Position numbers and translations under genes: made by a program. From the NCBI GenBank assembly GCA_028565635.1, contig JAOXYB010051557.1, positions 1 to 11,639 on the forward strand: a stretch of 11,639 nt of DNA. Reading direction: 5' to 3'. The notes below the pieces were generated by a model. The model worked only from the letters and a program-made list of their open reading frames with translations. It made no database searches and was not told the origin of the DNA. This DNA is from Phoronis ovalis (taxonomy: Eukaryota > Phoronida > Phoronidae). Below, one piece after another: positions 1 to 7,726 of this stretch. Each line of letters starts with the position of its first letter. Position 1 is the stretch's first letter.

Positions 1-416
1 TATATATTAGGTCAAGCTTTAGAAAGGTGTTTTCAAGCAATAAAAGCCAGTATCAGACTATAGTCAAATGTGGATACTGCTTCATTGCCCAGAGAATGTG
101 CCCAGATGATGTGTTAAAGAAAGTAAGTGTGTGCAGGCATGTTGCATGATGCACATTGTTGTTAGTTTCATAGTATAGTTACTGTTTAGTGCAATAGTTC
201 ATATGTTGATAGCATACATGTTTCGTACAAAACATCCCAACTATTCATGTTACTTTGTTTTACTGTGATAACAAACTTATTCAGTTACCAAGATACCCAT
301 CATTACCTGTATGTTGTAATTATAACTGTCATTGTTTAACATGTAATTTGGGTTTACCTTTGTTATTAATTAACACTTAGTCGCTTTTTGACCCGCTTTA
401 TTTTTATTCTTGTTAG
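1..416 (+). other. PTB gene intron, 3' part
   Basis: This is read as the end of the intron before the first visible PTB exon. It ends in a good acceptor, a T-rich tract followed by TTGTTAG at 410-416. No PTB-like coding sequence (the end of RRM2) is present, so the preceding exon must lie to the left of the window. A TGCATG hexamer, the Rbfox-type motif, is at 143-148. Nothing else is recognised. Confidence 0.7.
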
Positions 417-464
417 CTGCCAGCATGGGTCTTGGAGGCATGCCGGGTCTAGGGGGCTTTTCAG
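417..464 (+). CDS. PTB protein exon, linker before RRM3 (first visible exon)
   Basis: This 48-nt exon lies between TTGTTAG and GTAAGT. It starts with the last two bases of a split codon and ends with the first base of the next. It encodes ASMGLGGMPGLGGFS, a Gly/Met/Leu-rich stretch like the flexible RRM2-RRM3 linker of PTB proteins. The reading frame is set by the downstream exon, which it joins to form a Gly codon. PTB is a mainly nuclear RNA-binding protein that binds CU-rich RNA and represses splicing of many exons. It also acts in poly(A) site choice and translation. Linkers are poorly conserved, so this exon is identified by composition, splice sites and frame rather than by a domain. 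Confidence 0.8.
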
Positions 465-717
465 GTAAGTTCATAGTACAAGATTACATGGTGCATGTAT
501 TATTTGCTTATATTTATAACATTTTAAACTTCAGTGTACTCAGCATTGATTATAATTTATCAGTTACAGAATAGAAATTAAAGCTAATCCTTAGAGCTGT
601 ACTAGTTTGGTATAAGCTATAGTGTTTTATGTGGTTTTGTCAGTTTGTGTTTCCATGTTGAAGAAGCATTTGATAGTGCTGTTGCTAAATGTAATTTTGA
701 GAATGTGGATGTTTTAG

Positions 718-857
718 GAGCAGCTATGCCTGGTTTTGGTGGTCTGACCTCAAGTCTCTCACCAACTGGTATTGGAGCTGTAGGTGGAATCCGTATGCCA
801 GGACATATGCATATGCAGACAGGATCTGTTCTACTGGTGTCTAATCTTTCTGAAGAG
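718..857 (+). CDS. PTB protein exon, linker and start of RRM3 (RNP2)
   Basis: This 140-nt exon has acceptor TTTTAG at 712-717 and donor GTAAAA at 858. It finishes the split Gly codon and runs 46 codons to phase 0. The first part continues the Gly/Met/Ser-rich linker. The end reads SVLLVSNLSEE (visible residues 52-62), which holds beta-1/RNP2 of RRM3 (VLLVSNL), near-identical to known PTB proteins. RRM3 and RRM4 of PTB pack against each other and bind two separated pyrimidine tracts, looping the RNA between them. The open frame runs past the donor to a stop near 884, but homology ends at the splice site. The upstream Met at 645 is in the intron and is not a start. Confidence 0.93.
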
Positions 858-2714
858 GTAAAAAATAATCTTTATTACAGATAAATATTAAAATCTTGGT
901 GAAGGCCTATCATAGGACTACGTCACTGTTATCGAAAGCATAGTCAGACACACAAACTATAAGATCACATTGCCATTTCAGGAAAATACCAAGAGTAAGT
1001 GCAAATAGGCTACTGGTAAAACCAAGTCCCTCGCTTGTATTTTTAATGAGACTTTTACACCAGCAGACATTTGATCTTCATCTTGCACTATGTTATGTCT
1101 GATTATGGTTTCATGTAGAAGCTTATATTAACAGTGTATTAGTTGTTGTTGCCTGGTGTTTTCACTGTACTGGTGGCAGGCAGCACTTCATCTAGTAACA
1201 GCCAGCTTTACTCCTTCATCAGGTTGCTGTACAGCCTCATTAGAGAAGGCCTATATGACAACATTACTAGAATTCTACTGAATACTAATTGTTCAAATCC
1301 TTGTTTGTCAGACATTTGTTTCAAATGCTAACTTGTCTTAACTAGTCGCTGTATTAAGTCACTATTTATGTCTGATTATTCGTTAATCTGTTTCTTTATC
1401 GAGACGTGTGCAAGATACAGTATACATGAGTCATTTAAAGTGTAACCAAAGAATGTTATTTCTCATATTGTACTTTATAATATTAGCCATGTATCAATTT
1501 ATTTTTCTTGCCCAAATTTCTGTTGACCAACTATTTAAGTACTCAACATTACATTTAAATTTAATGCTTGCACACTTCTGTTGTTATGTCTCAGACTAAT
1601 AATTTTGTGTTTTTTCGTCACAGCATGCATGCATCATTTTGACATGCTTCATGTCCTTACAAGTCATCATAACTATGTTCTGTTCACATTTTCAGTATTA
1701 CTTTATGTCAGTATGTCTCTGTATGTGAATGTATGAAACACTGCCATGTCATCGCCTTGTCCAGGCCATTGTTTGTTTGGTGCAAAGTTTTATGTACCTA
1801 AACATTAAAAAATTGTACACCTTTTTTTACAAGGTTTTGAAAGGGTTTGAAACCATTATTTTCAACGTTGCACAGGGCATACAAATTTTGTGATGGCATT
1901 ACATAAGTCTCGTATGGTCACATACTTATTTACAAATGTGCGATATGTTTTCATTTTCGAACTTGATGCATATTTACAGGCATGTTTTGCACAACTCCGC
2001 TAAGAGTAACCAGTTGTCTATTAGAAAAGAAAGCATGTCTCTGATTTGGTTTTCTGCTATGGGCACCACTTATTAACTAAGACTTTGTATTTTTTGTTGA
2101 CTTTGTAGGTGCTGTCTCTAACAAGACCTTATATTCTACTTTATGTTCAAATAAGCTTCAAATATCTTTAAATGAAATTGTGTCCAACCACTAAGTCCAG
2201 CATGATTTCTGTCCTATGTTATTCACTGACAAAGCGTCTTTATGCTTTACCTTGCCTGTATTCTTTTGACTCTGCGCGCTGCGTATAAACAAGTGGTGCA
2301 CCAGGAAGTATTTTCAAATTGTGTGCCAACTTCTAAATTGTTGGACTCAGTGTGTTGGATAACTCTAGCTGTTTTTACCATTTTAGCTTTATCTGCATGT
2401 TTGTTTTTAGGTCTCTGAATACAAAGACTTGCTTTGTTTCGTGGTATGTGTTTAATACTCATGTACCACAGAAATTGATAATGTTCTAAATAATAATGAC
2501 AGAATACCTTAATATTATATGCAATATATAATTTTGTACCTGATCAGTTTCGAGGATCACCAAATAATTTGATCTTGTTTTTTTTCTTCTTTTTCGTCCA
2601 TCCCTTTACGCTGGTGTTATCCCGTCACGTTATGGATTCTACTCGGACTGCAATATTCACACTCAACTTCTCTTACGCTCTGTCGGCTAAAAATTACCTG
2701 TTCTCGAACTGTAG
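858..2714 (+). other. PTB gene intron upstream of the 34-nt exon (1857 nt)
   Basis: This is a long AT-rich intron between the RNP2 exon and the 34-nt exon. Short open frames at 1143-1331 and 1408-1599 (plus) and 2247-2462 (minus) show no family resemblance and no exon-like boundaries, so they are read as chance. TGCATG hexamers are at 1626-1631 and 2394-2399. The last 160 nt form an AG-free, pyrimidine-rich zone that is listed separately. No transposon was recognised. Confidence 0.8.
2555..2714 (+). promoter_or_regulatory. AG exclusion zone and polypyrimidine region before the 34-nt exon
   Basis: From 2555 to 2712 there is no AG dinucleotide; the next AG is the acceptor itself at 2713-2714. 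The far end carries a strong pyrimidine tract (about 2573-2606: T runs, CTTCTTTTT, CCATCCCTTT). CTTCTCTTA and GCTCTG follow at about 2667-2682, resembling UCUU/CUUCU PTB sites. The sequence just before the acceptor is only weakly pyrimidine-rich. This layout is typical of exons with a distant branch point. TTGAT at 2569-2573 (A at 2572, 143 nt upstream), directly before the tract, is one candidate. CTAAA at 2687-2691 is a conventional alternative. The AG gap is observed; branch-point use is inferred. Confidence 0.6.
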
Positions 2715-2748
2715 ATGGTTACACCAGACGCTCTGTTTACCCTTTTTG
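2715..2748 (+). CDS. PTB protein 34-nt regulated exon (RRM3 helix 1)
   Basis: This exon lies between CTGTAG and GTACGT and is exactly 34 nt. It starts in phase 0 and encodes MVTPDALFTLF plus the first base of a Gly codon completed by the next exon. It supplies alpha-helix 1 of RRM3 (residues 63-74) and closely matches PTB proteins, where MVTP..LF.LFG is conserved. Vertebrate PTBP1 exon 11 and PTBP2 exon 10 are also 34 nt; their skipping, promoted by PTB itself, causes a frameshift and nonsense-mediated decay. Here skipping would join phase 0 to 4139 and hit TGA at 4163-4165, so the switch is structurally possible. CU-rich motifs lie on both sides, including TCTATATCTCTCTG at about 2780-2793. 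Exon identity is close to certain; regulation is inferred. Confidence 0.93.
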
Positions 2749-4138
2749 GTACGTTTGTATATTAAGCACTATTTTATTTTATCTATATCTCTCTGTTTGT
2801 TTTTTATTACACTACTTATAGCTGCATAAAACTTATGCTGTTAATTTGATGTTCATCGCAAACTGGGCTACTGCACTTACGAATTTGGTTTAGGCGAAAA
2901 AATTTCTTAAGTTTATACTGCTAATATTAAGGTTTCAATTTAATTTTGTTTAATTGTGGATCTTCTTATTATTTTGAATCTAAGTTTGGATAACCAAATC
3001 GTTCAAAAACTATTTTATAAAGGAACTTAATTTTGTGTATGCTGTAGCCTGGTTCAGCGCAATTTCTTAATGTGGTCTTGGAGCTATCCCCATTTCCTGG
3101 GTAAACATATATTTGCAATATCTTTTGTCTTTAGTTCTAAATGTTTTAGTATTTAGAAAGTTTCCAAATTTTCTTTTATATTTATTAACAAGCAAAAATG
3201 TACAGCTGCAATCTTTCGTAAACAATTCTGAAGCTTGAAATTTCATGTTAACAAGTAAGCTATGTACTCTGCATTTCTATCTATGAAGTGTTACAAAATT
3301 TTTACAATATTTAATAAAATAGTTCGCTAATTTTTATTTCATCTTGAATATGGTTGCAAGTCCAGTGGTTTATATATTATTAGGTCCTAAGCACATATGT
3401 AATTAGTACACATATTTAATTTTCCAAAAACGAATGAAGTTGCGGAGTTCACTAAGTTGATTGTTTGTCCACTATTCATAAACTTGTGATATCTTGTAGT
3501 GGGAGACAGACTAAATGTCTGTTTGGATAGCTTCAACACTATATAATGTTATCTAGTTATTGAAGTTAATCGGAAGTAAACACACATTATTTGCATTCTT
3601 TAATAAAGGCGTTGCATGTTATTTTGACTACATTTAAATGTTTTTGTCACGTCTGCATGTTTATATGAAATGTGTTTTTCGGCTTGTATGAATAATGACT
3701 TTAGTAAGTTTATCCTTTAATTGGTAAATTATAACGATTCTTGCTTAAAACTAAGCGAGCACTTAATATTGCTTTACTGAAAAAGAATTTTAAATGCATG
3801 TTTCCAGCAAAGCATGGTTTATTTCTCCATTTTGCATTTAATATTTTCTGCTAATTTAAGTCATAATGTTGGCTTTTAGTACTCCCTCGTGTTTCTGCAA
3901 ATTGCAGTAATTAATACGGAACAATGCTACGTCTTATTTCAGCTTCAAAATCATTTATCAGCGATGTTATCAACATTCACTTCCTGATGCTACTTTTTTT
4001 ATAATCTCTGAATATCACTCTGTAAATTTGTTACTCACAGACTGTTTTTATTCCTAGCTGAATTCCCAATTGTTTATTCCCATTTTCATAAGAATGATTT
4101 TCTTTTTGATTGCAAATAGCTTGTCAACATTTTTTTAG
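2749..4138 (+). other. PTB gene intron downstream of the 34-nt exon (1390 nt)
   Basis: This intron runs from donor GTACGT to acceptor TTTTTTAG. Its first 80 nt include a CU-rich patch (TATCTCTCTG, about 2784-2793) of the type bound by PTB. Three TGCATG hexamers lie at 3613-3618, 3654-3659 and 3795-3800; Rbfox proteins bind this motif and usually favour inclusion when it is downstream of an exon. AATAAA-like strings near 3311 and 3601 are probably chance in AT-rich DNA. No coding segment was found. Confidence 0.8.
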
Positions 4139-4231
4139 GCGTGTATGGCGATGTGCACCGCGTGAAAATTCTTTTCAACAAGAAAGATAATGCATTGATT
4201 CAATTTGCTGAACCGCAACAAGCACAGCTTG
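4139..4231 (+). CDS. PTB protein exon, core of RRM3 (RNP1)
   Basis: This 93-nt exon has acceptor TTTTTTAG and donor GTAAGT. It completes the split Gly and continues [15 protein letters not shown], then [15 protein letters not shown] (residues 75-104). It contains beta-2 and the degenerate RNP1 strand (NALIQFA) of RRM3, which is highly conserved in PTB proteins. It ends in phase 1, giving the first base of an Ala codon. Read in the frame produced by skipping the 34-nt exon, it terminates at TGA 4163-4165. That stop is 66 nt before the exon end, far enough upstream of a junction to trigger nonsense-mediated decay under the usual 50-55 nt rule. Confidence 0.96.
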
Positions 4232-4488
4232 GTAAGTCATCGCATGCAAGTACTTGTAACCAGTCTTAACTACAATTTGTATCTTACTCAATGAAAAAAA
4301 ATATGTTTTTAAGGAAAATACTTTCATAATATTTTATTTAAACTACTACCGGGCAAAAATACCCACAGCAGCATTGTCGGCCACAAGCCAACAAGCTCAG
4401 ATGTTGATGTGACAGGTTTCAAATGTATTTTTATTGTGCAGAACACCAATTGGTATTAATGTTGTAAATATCTTCGCTTTCTTTGTAG

Positions 4489-4708
4489 CTTTAACCCACA
4501 TGGACAAGATTAAGGTGTGGGGAAAGGGGATCCGTGTTGCACCCTCAAAGCACCCTGTTGTCCAAATGCCAACGGAGCAACAAACGGATGGTGGAAAATT
4601 GACTAAAGATTACACAAATTCACCTCTGCACCGTTTTAAGAAGAAGGGTTCGAAAAACTATCAGAATATCTACCCGCCTTCTGCAACACTTCATCTCTCC
4701 AACATTCC
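4489..4708 (+). CDS. PTB protein exon, end of RRM3, linker and start of RRM4
   Basis: This 220-nt exon has acceptor CTTTGTAG and donor GTGAGT. It completes Ala105 and encodes 72 codons plus two bases. It ends RRM3 ([20 protein letters not shown]), including the strand after helix 2. The RRM3-RRM4 linker follows, with the conserved block [20 protein letters not shown], and then [14 protein letters not shown], with RNP2 of RRM4 (TLHLSNI). The linker block is a PTB signature and stays ordered between the two packed RRMs in known structures. An upstream in-frame ATG at 4434 is intronic. Identity is very secure. Confidence 0.97.
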
Positions 4709-4859
4709 GTGAGTCTCGCATTTTTCTTCTGAAAAATTAAATGCATGGTTACTGATTTGTTAAGAGGTCATGTCTGAAAAATGAATTATGATATGTCCAC
4801 ATTTGATACACAGCTCCTTTTGTCGCTTTATAATAAGCTTTGTATTGATTACTTTTCAG

Positions 4860-4937
4860 ACCTGATGTCCAGGGAGAGGACCTGAAAGAGGCTTTTGCTA
4901 ATACTGGAGGCACTGTTGTGGGATTCAAATTTTTTGA
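4860..4937 (+). CDS. PTB protein exon, RRM4 helix 1 and beta-2
   Basis: This 78-nt exon has acceptor CTTTTCAG and donor GTAAGT. It completes the split Pro codon and encodes PDVQGEDLKEAFANTGGTVV then GFKFF (residues 179-203). It ends with two bases of a Glu codon. It corresponds to helix 1 and beta-2 of RRM4; FANTGGTV and FKFF match vertebrate PTB paralogs, PTBP2 especially. The upstream intron is only 151 nt, the shortest in the visible gene. Confidence 0.96.
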
Positions 4938-5275
4938 GTAAGTAGAGCAGTAGATAATTTTCTGATAAACAGAATTACCAAAACCCAAATGAGGTACTTA
5001 GAATCCCAACTTGCAAATATTTGCTGTTAGTAAGATTTGTTGAAATTGCAGTCTTTGTAACCAAAATTTGAGCACAGAGTATCTGTTTAAATATCAAAAC
5101 ATTTACTGTCCAGGGACTGTTAAGGCAAGTGCTTGGATTAAATTTGAGCACAGTATCTGTTTAAATATCAAAACATTTACTGTCCAGGGACTGTTAAGGC
5201 AAGTGCTTAGATTAAACCTTTCAGTATTATGATGCGTCTCAAAAGTTTTTTTTTAATGAACTAATTTTATTTTAG
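4938..5275 (+). other. PTB gene intron containing a tandem duplication (338 nt)
   Basis: This intron lies between the two middle RRM4 exons, with donor GTAAGT and acceptor ATTTTAG. Nearly half of it is a recent two-copy tandem duplication at 5065-5214, listed separately. The remainder shows no recognisable element. Confidence 0.85.
5065..5214 (+). repeat. Two-copy tandem duplication of about 75 nt in an intron
   Basis: Copy 1 (5065-5140, 76 nt) and copy 2 (5141-5214, 74 nt) are adjacent direct repeats, each starting AATTTGAGCACAG and ending GATTA. They differ by one 2-nt indel (CACAGAGTATC versus CACAGTATC) and one G/A change near the end, so the duplication is recent. It lies wholly in the intron and does not touch splice sites. 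No inverted ends suggest a transposon; replication slippage or unequal exchange is the simplest origin. Confidence 0.95.
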
Positions 5276-5339
5276 GAAAGATCATAAAATGGCCTTAATG
5301 CAAATGGGAACTGTTGAAGAAGCTGTAATGGCACTTATT
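5276..5339 (+). CDS. PTB protein exon, RRM4 RNP1 and helix 2 (shared last internal exon)
   Basis: This 64-nt exon has acceptor ATTTTAG and donor GTAAGT. It completes a Glu codon and encodes KDHKMALMQM then GTVEEAVMALI (residues 205-225), ending in phase 0. HKMALMQM is the RNP1 strand of RRM4 and VEEAVMALI is helix 2. Because it ends between codons, it can join either phase-0 terminal exon, 5589 or 7655. It is therefore the branching exon for the two predicted C-termini. Confidence 0.97.
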
Positions 5340-5588
5340 GTAAGTTACATGTTGTCTTTCTCAAAATGAACCTTGCACATGCCGTATATATACATAACAG
5401 TAAGTGGTGAACCAGTAGATGACCGAGTAGAAAGAACTGACATCGCATCTTGTTTGTTTCTATTTAAACTAATAAGTTGACGTATGTTATTGATAACCAT
5501 TGTAATTATTATTTATGTATTGTCATGTTTTGTTATTATTCTCAATGTTTGTTCACTAATATGGCAACTGTTCTCCATTATCTTACAG

Positions 5589-5720
5589 ACTATGCATAAT
5601 TACCAGTTGGGAGATACAAGTCATTTACGCGTATCTTTCTCGAAATCAACTATTCAACCCCAAACACAACCACAGCAGCAGCAGCAGGTCCAGACACAAG
5701 CTCCTCCAGTTGTCGCATAA
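5589..5720 (+). CDS. PTB protein terminal exon A, end of RRM4 plus Q/P-rich tail
   Basis: The acceptor is TCTTACAG, with a plausible branch site CTAAT at 5556-5560. The exon encodes 43 residues and stop TAA (5718-5720). The first 22 (TMHNYQLGDTS, then HLRVSFSKSTI) are the last loop and beta-4 of RRM4, ending at the point where vertebrate PTB proteins stop. Translation continues for 21 more residues rich in Gln, Pro and Val, including a run of five CAG codons (5673-5687) and the end APPVVA. The tail looks like a gained extension of low complexity. The open frame extends upstream to an ATG at 5484 through the intron, which is not coding. The full visible protein with this exon is 268 residues. 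Confidence 0.96.
   Translation, partial: TMHNYQLGDTSHLRVSFSKSTIQPQTQPQQQQQVQTQAPPVVA
5673..5687 (+). repeat. CAG trinucleotide repeat (5 units) coding polyglutamine
   Basis: Five perfect CAG units encode Gln inside the C-terminal tail of terminal exon A. The flanking codons are also Gln-rich but use CAA, so slippage may have helped form the tail. The array is short enough to be stable, with possible length variation between individuals. Confidence 0.9.
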
Positions 5721-6125
5721 TACTGCATAATAATACAATCTATCCATGCAATCTCATTATACATTATGTACTTGAAGAAACCATTCTTGATAGGCACAAA
5801 TACTAATATGACAAAAAGCCATTCCTGATATATGCGAGATGTTTGATTATCAGTGCGAATAAGAATTGGTTGTAGCTTCTAAGTAGATAGTGTATTTATT
5901 TTTAGAATATGATCTTTTACTCTAGTTTTTTTAGGAGAGAAAGGAAATCTCGTTTTTAAACTCATGGTTTAAAGCACATTTAAAATACTAAAACCTTTAT
6001 GAGGCCATCTGTTATATTTAATTACTTCAAAATCAGTGTATACTTTTAAAGGACATGTTCTTTTGTGTATATTTTGGGAGTTTTTTTTTTACATTTTTGC
6101 CCCTGATTTTTTTTTAGGGTTGCTT

Positions 6126-6157
6126 TATATATATATATATATATACATATATATAAT
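6126..6157. repeat. (TA)n microsatellite
   Basis: An almost pure TA dinucleotide run of about 32 nt is interrupted once by a C (ATACAT). It is self-complementary and could form a hairpin in RNA. It is probably polymorphic and has no clear function. Confidence 0.9.
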
Positions 6158-6386
6158 AGGTGTTGTTAATTTCTGGTTCATTTATACTGTCTTGTTGCTC
6201 TGCGAATCTCAAGATGAAAATTATTCCAGTTGTTATTCCTGCATTAGTGTACAGTAAAACAGTTGGTATTTGAAACTCCTTTCTGTGATATGCATTTAGC
6301 AAATGCAGCCTGAAGAGTACGTAGCTGTACGTATAAATACCATTCCATTGAAAAACCACACAAGTGCCTACGATAGGTGAATAATT

Positions 6387-6392
6387 AATAAA
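6387..6392 (+). terminator. Candidate proximal poly(A) signal (AATAAA)
   Basis: This canonical hexamer lies 667 nt after the exon A stop. U- and GU-rich sequence follows (TGTAATATTGTTATTTAG and GTAGATGTTTTT, about 6413-6445). It is the best candidate for ending transcripts that use terminal exon A before exon B is reached. An ATTAAA near 6588 is a weaker alternative. Confidence 0.5.
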
Positions 6393-6410
6393 GATATTGT
6401 ACTCTGTCCA

Positions 6411-7654
6411 AATGTAATATTGTTATTTAGTAGTAGATGTTTTTAAATTTTTAAAGAAATCGTTGAAATTTAGAAGTGTTGATATGTAGCATTCACCATG
6501 CTGTGCCTTTAATTTTTGTAAAAAGTTGGTCTAGTTATAAACAGTTATAGGGTATGTGACAATCTCAAATTATTATAAAAACATTTTATTAAAAGGGTAT
6601 AGATTGACTATTCAGTAAGGTATATTTTCAGTGAGTCGTGACAAATCTGTTTTCGGTGTTGGTTATATGACATTTAACATTCCACCTTAAATGTATGCAA
6701 TCTCTGCAAAGCTTGTGATATAATGGCATAATATAATTTTCTGCTATTTCATAAATTTTCAGTTCTTTACTTTATAAAATACTCAACTAACTGCCCTATT
6801 AATTCCTTATCAATGTTTAGAAGTAGATATATTTTCATTACTAATAAGATAGTTCGGTTGGGGTTTGATTGTATGTAGGACTATGCAATTCTGTTTTATT
6901 TTTGCTTTGTGTTTTATTCTGTATCTTTTTTCTCACAGGTAATATCTGACAGCAGAAGTACCATCTTAGCAACCTTTGGCTGGTGTACAGCCTATGGTCT
7001 ACTGTTGTTTCTAAACCTTTTATAATTTACTGTTACCTAGTCTGTGTTTTGTTTTGTACACTGAGAGACATACAAAGCTTCATTGTGTTTGCTTTTCGAT
7101 TTAAAAATTCCTCAGAAATAATGTTGTGTTACAGTCTAATAAGCTAGGCATTTGGGAGTTGTCTGCTGTGAATCTTCAAAATTGAACAGAAGTTTTTATG
7201 TCTCCAGTGCTATCTCCCTGTTTTCAGAATGCTGATAGCACAATCACGCACTGGCCGATCTGTTAATCTGGAGAGTGGGCTGTTTTCTATTTCCTACTCA
7301 ACTTTCCAGCACGCTTAAGTGTCCATGTTTGTATCACTTATAGTGTTTATATTTTGTCAATTAAAACAAGAAACATACCAGCAAACATATAAAAAGTAGC
7401 TACCACTGAAAGCAATTGATACTGCTTTTCTGATTGTTCCATGTAGGGTCCAAGACCAGCCTTCCTGTTTTGCAGTTGTTACACTACAAATTTGCTGCTA
7501 TGTTTTACATTTAGTTGAACCTGTAGCTTGTCGTCTTTGGAAGTAGAAGTGCTTTGGTAGTATTACATTGTGTGCTACTAAACATTACCCACTTTTCTAG
7601 ACTATTTTTAATTTTTGACTGTGATCTATTTTTCTCTTTTCCTCTCTCTTGTAG
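6411..7654 (+). other. Region between terminal exons A and B
   Basis: AT-rich noncoding DNA acts as intron for the exon B isoform or as extended 3' UTR for exon A. It contains a second acceptor-like site (TTTTTTCTCACAG, ending 6938) followed by an unremarkable 28-codon frame with no RRM4 resemblance. It ends in the strong acceptor of exon B. No other gene is visible. Confidence 0.6.
7631..7654 (+). promoter_or_regulatory. Strong CU-rich acceptor of terminal exon B, likely PTB-binding
   Basis: A 20-nt uninterrupted pyrimidine tract, TTTCTCTTTTCCTCTCTCTT (7631-7650), is followed by GTAG. It is the longest uninterrupted mixed C/T tract noted beside any splice site in the window, and it holds CUCUCU and UCUCU cores, classic PTB recognition motifs. 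AG is absent back to 7600, and TTGAC at about 7615-7619 is a possible branch site. PTB binding to such tracts typically blocks U2AF, so the protein may repress its own exon B. That last step is inference. Confidence 0.7.
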
Positions 7655-7726
7655 GGCACGCACAACCTTGAAATGGGCGAAAACAAAACCCACCTTAAAG
7701 TGGCTTTCTCTAAGTTTTACATCTAA
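7655..7726 (+). CDS. Alternative terminal exon B of the PTB gene (duplicated RRM4 C-terminus)
   Basis: Directly after the acceptor, in phase 0, the sequence encodes 23 residues (GTHNLEMGENK, then THLKVAFSKFYI) and TAA at 7724-7726. Aligned with exon A, ten residues of the 22-residue RRM4 end are identical (H, N, G, H, L, V, F, S, K, I). Most of the others are conservative: Q/E, L/M, D/E, R/K, S/A. B has one extra residue in the loop before HL, and GEN matches vertebrate PTB better than A does. Codons differ widely between the copies, as expected for an old duplication kept by protein-level selection. Joined to the exon ending at 5339 it gives a 248-residue visible product. It ends right after Ile, the ancestral end, with no Q-rich tail. 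Transcription has not been shown. Confidence 0.82.
   Translation, partial: GTHNLEMGENKTHLKVAFSKFYI

Larger units (their letters stand above)
5721..6410 (+). other. Predicted 3' UTR of terminal exon A isoform
   Basis: AT-rich noncoding DNA follows the exon A stop. It includes a (TA)n tract near 6125-6157 and ends around a candidate proximal poly(A) site signalled by AATAAA at 6387-6392. Open frames on both strands here run through the TA repeat and have no homology. If the proximal site is not used, this stretch becomes part of a longer UTR or of the intron leading to exon B. The right boundary is approximate. Confidence 0.5.

Noticed and set aside
3-170. Left-edge open plus-strand frame of about 55 codons containing KCGYCFIAQRMCPDD
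   Set aside because: It does not match RRM2 or any family I recognise, has no clear acceptor, and a stretch this long is not rare in six frames of this much DNA.
645-884. ATG-initiated open frame around the RNP2 exon
   Set aside because: Only 718-857 is coding. The start at 645 and the end after 857 are intron read-through next to clear splice sites.
970-995. Possible microexon flanked by TTTCAG and GTAAGT (about 981-993)
   Set aside because: A 13-nt insert would shift the frame between RNP2 and helix 1 of RRM3, and nothing like it is known at this position in PTB proteins.
1143-1599. Two short plus-strand open frames in the long intron
   Set aside because: Low-complexity translations without homology, domain or splice-site support.
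2079-2162. Acceptor-like TTTGTAG near 2109 in the long intron
   Set aside because: The following sequence has no RRM3 similarity and no donor of a sensible frame.
2247-2462. Minus-strand 71-codon open frame
   Set aside because: No recognisable family or transposon motif. It lies in the PTB intron and is best explained by chance.
2569-2829. 86-codon open frame spanning the 34-nt exon, looking like hydrophobic membrane segments
   Set aside because: It reads the exon in the wrong frame. The Phe/Leu richness is the translated pyrimidine tract.
6036-6359. Overlapping plus and minus open frames through the TA repeat
   Set aside because: Both are made of the translated microsatellite and UTR, with no homology.
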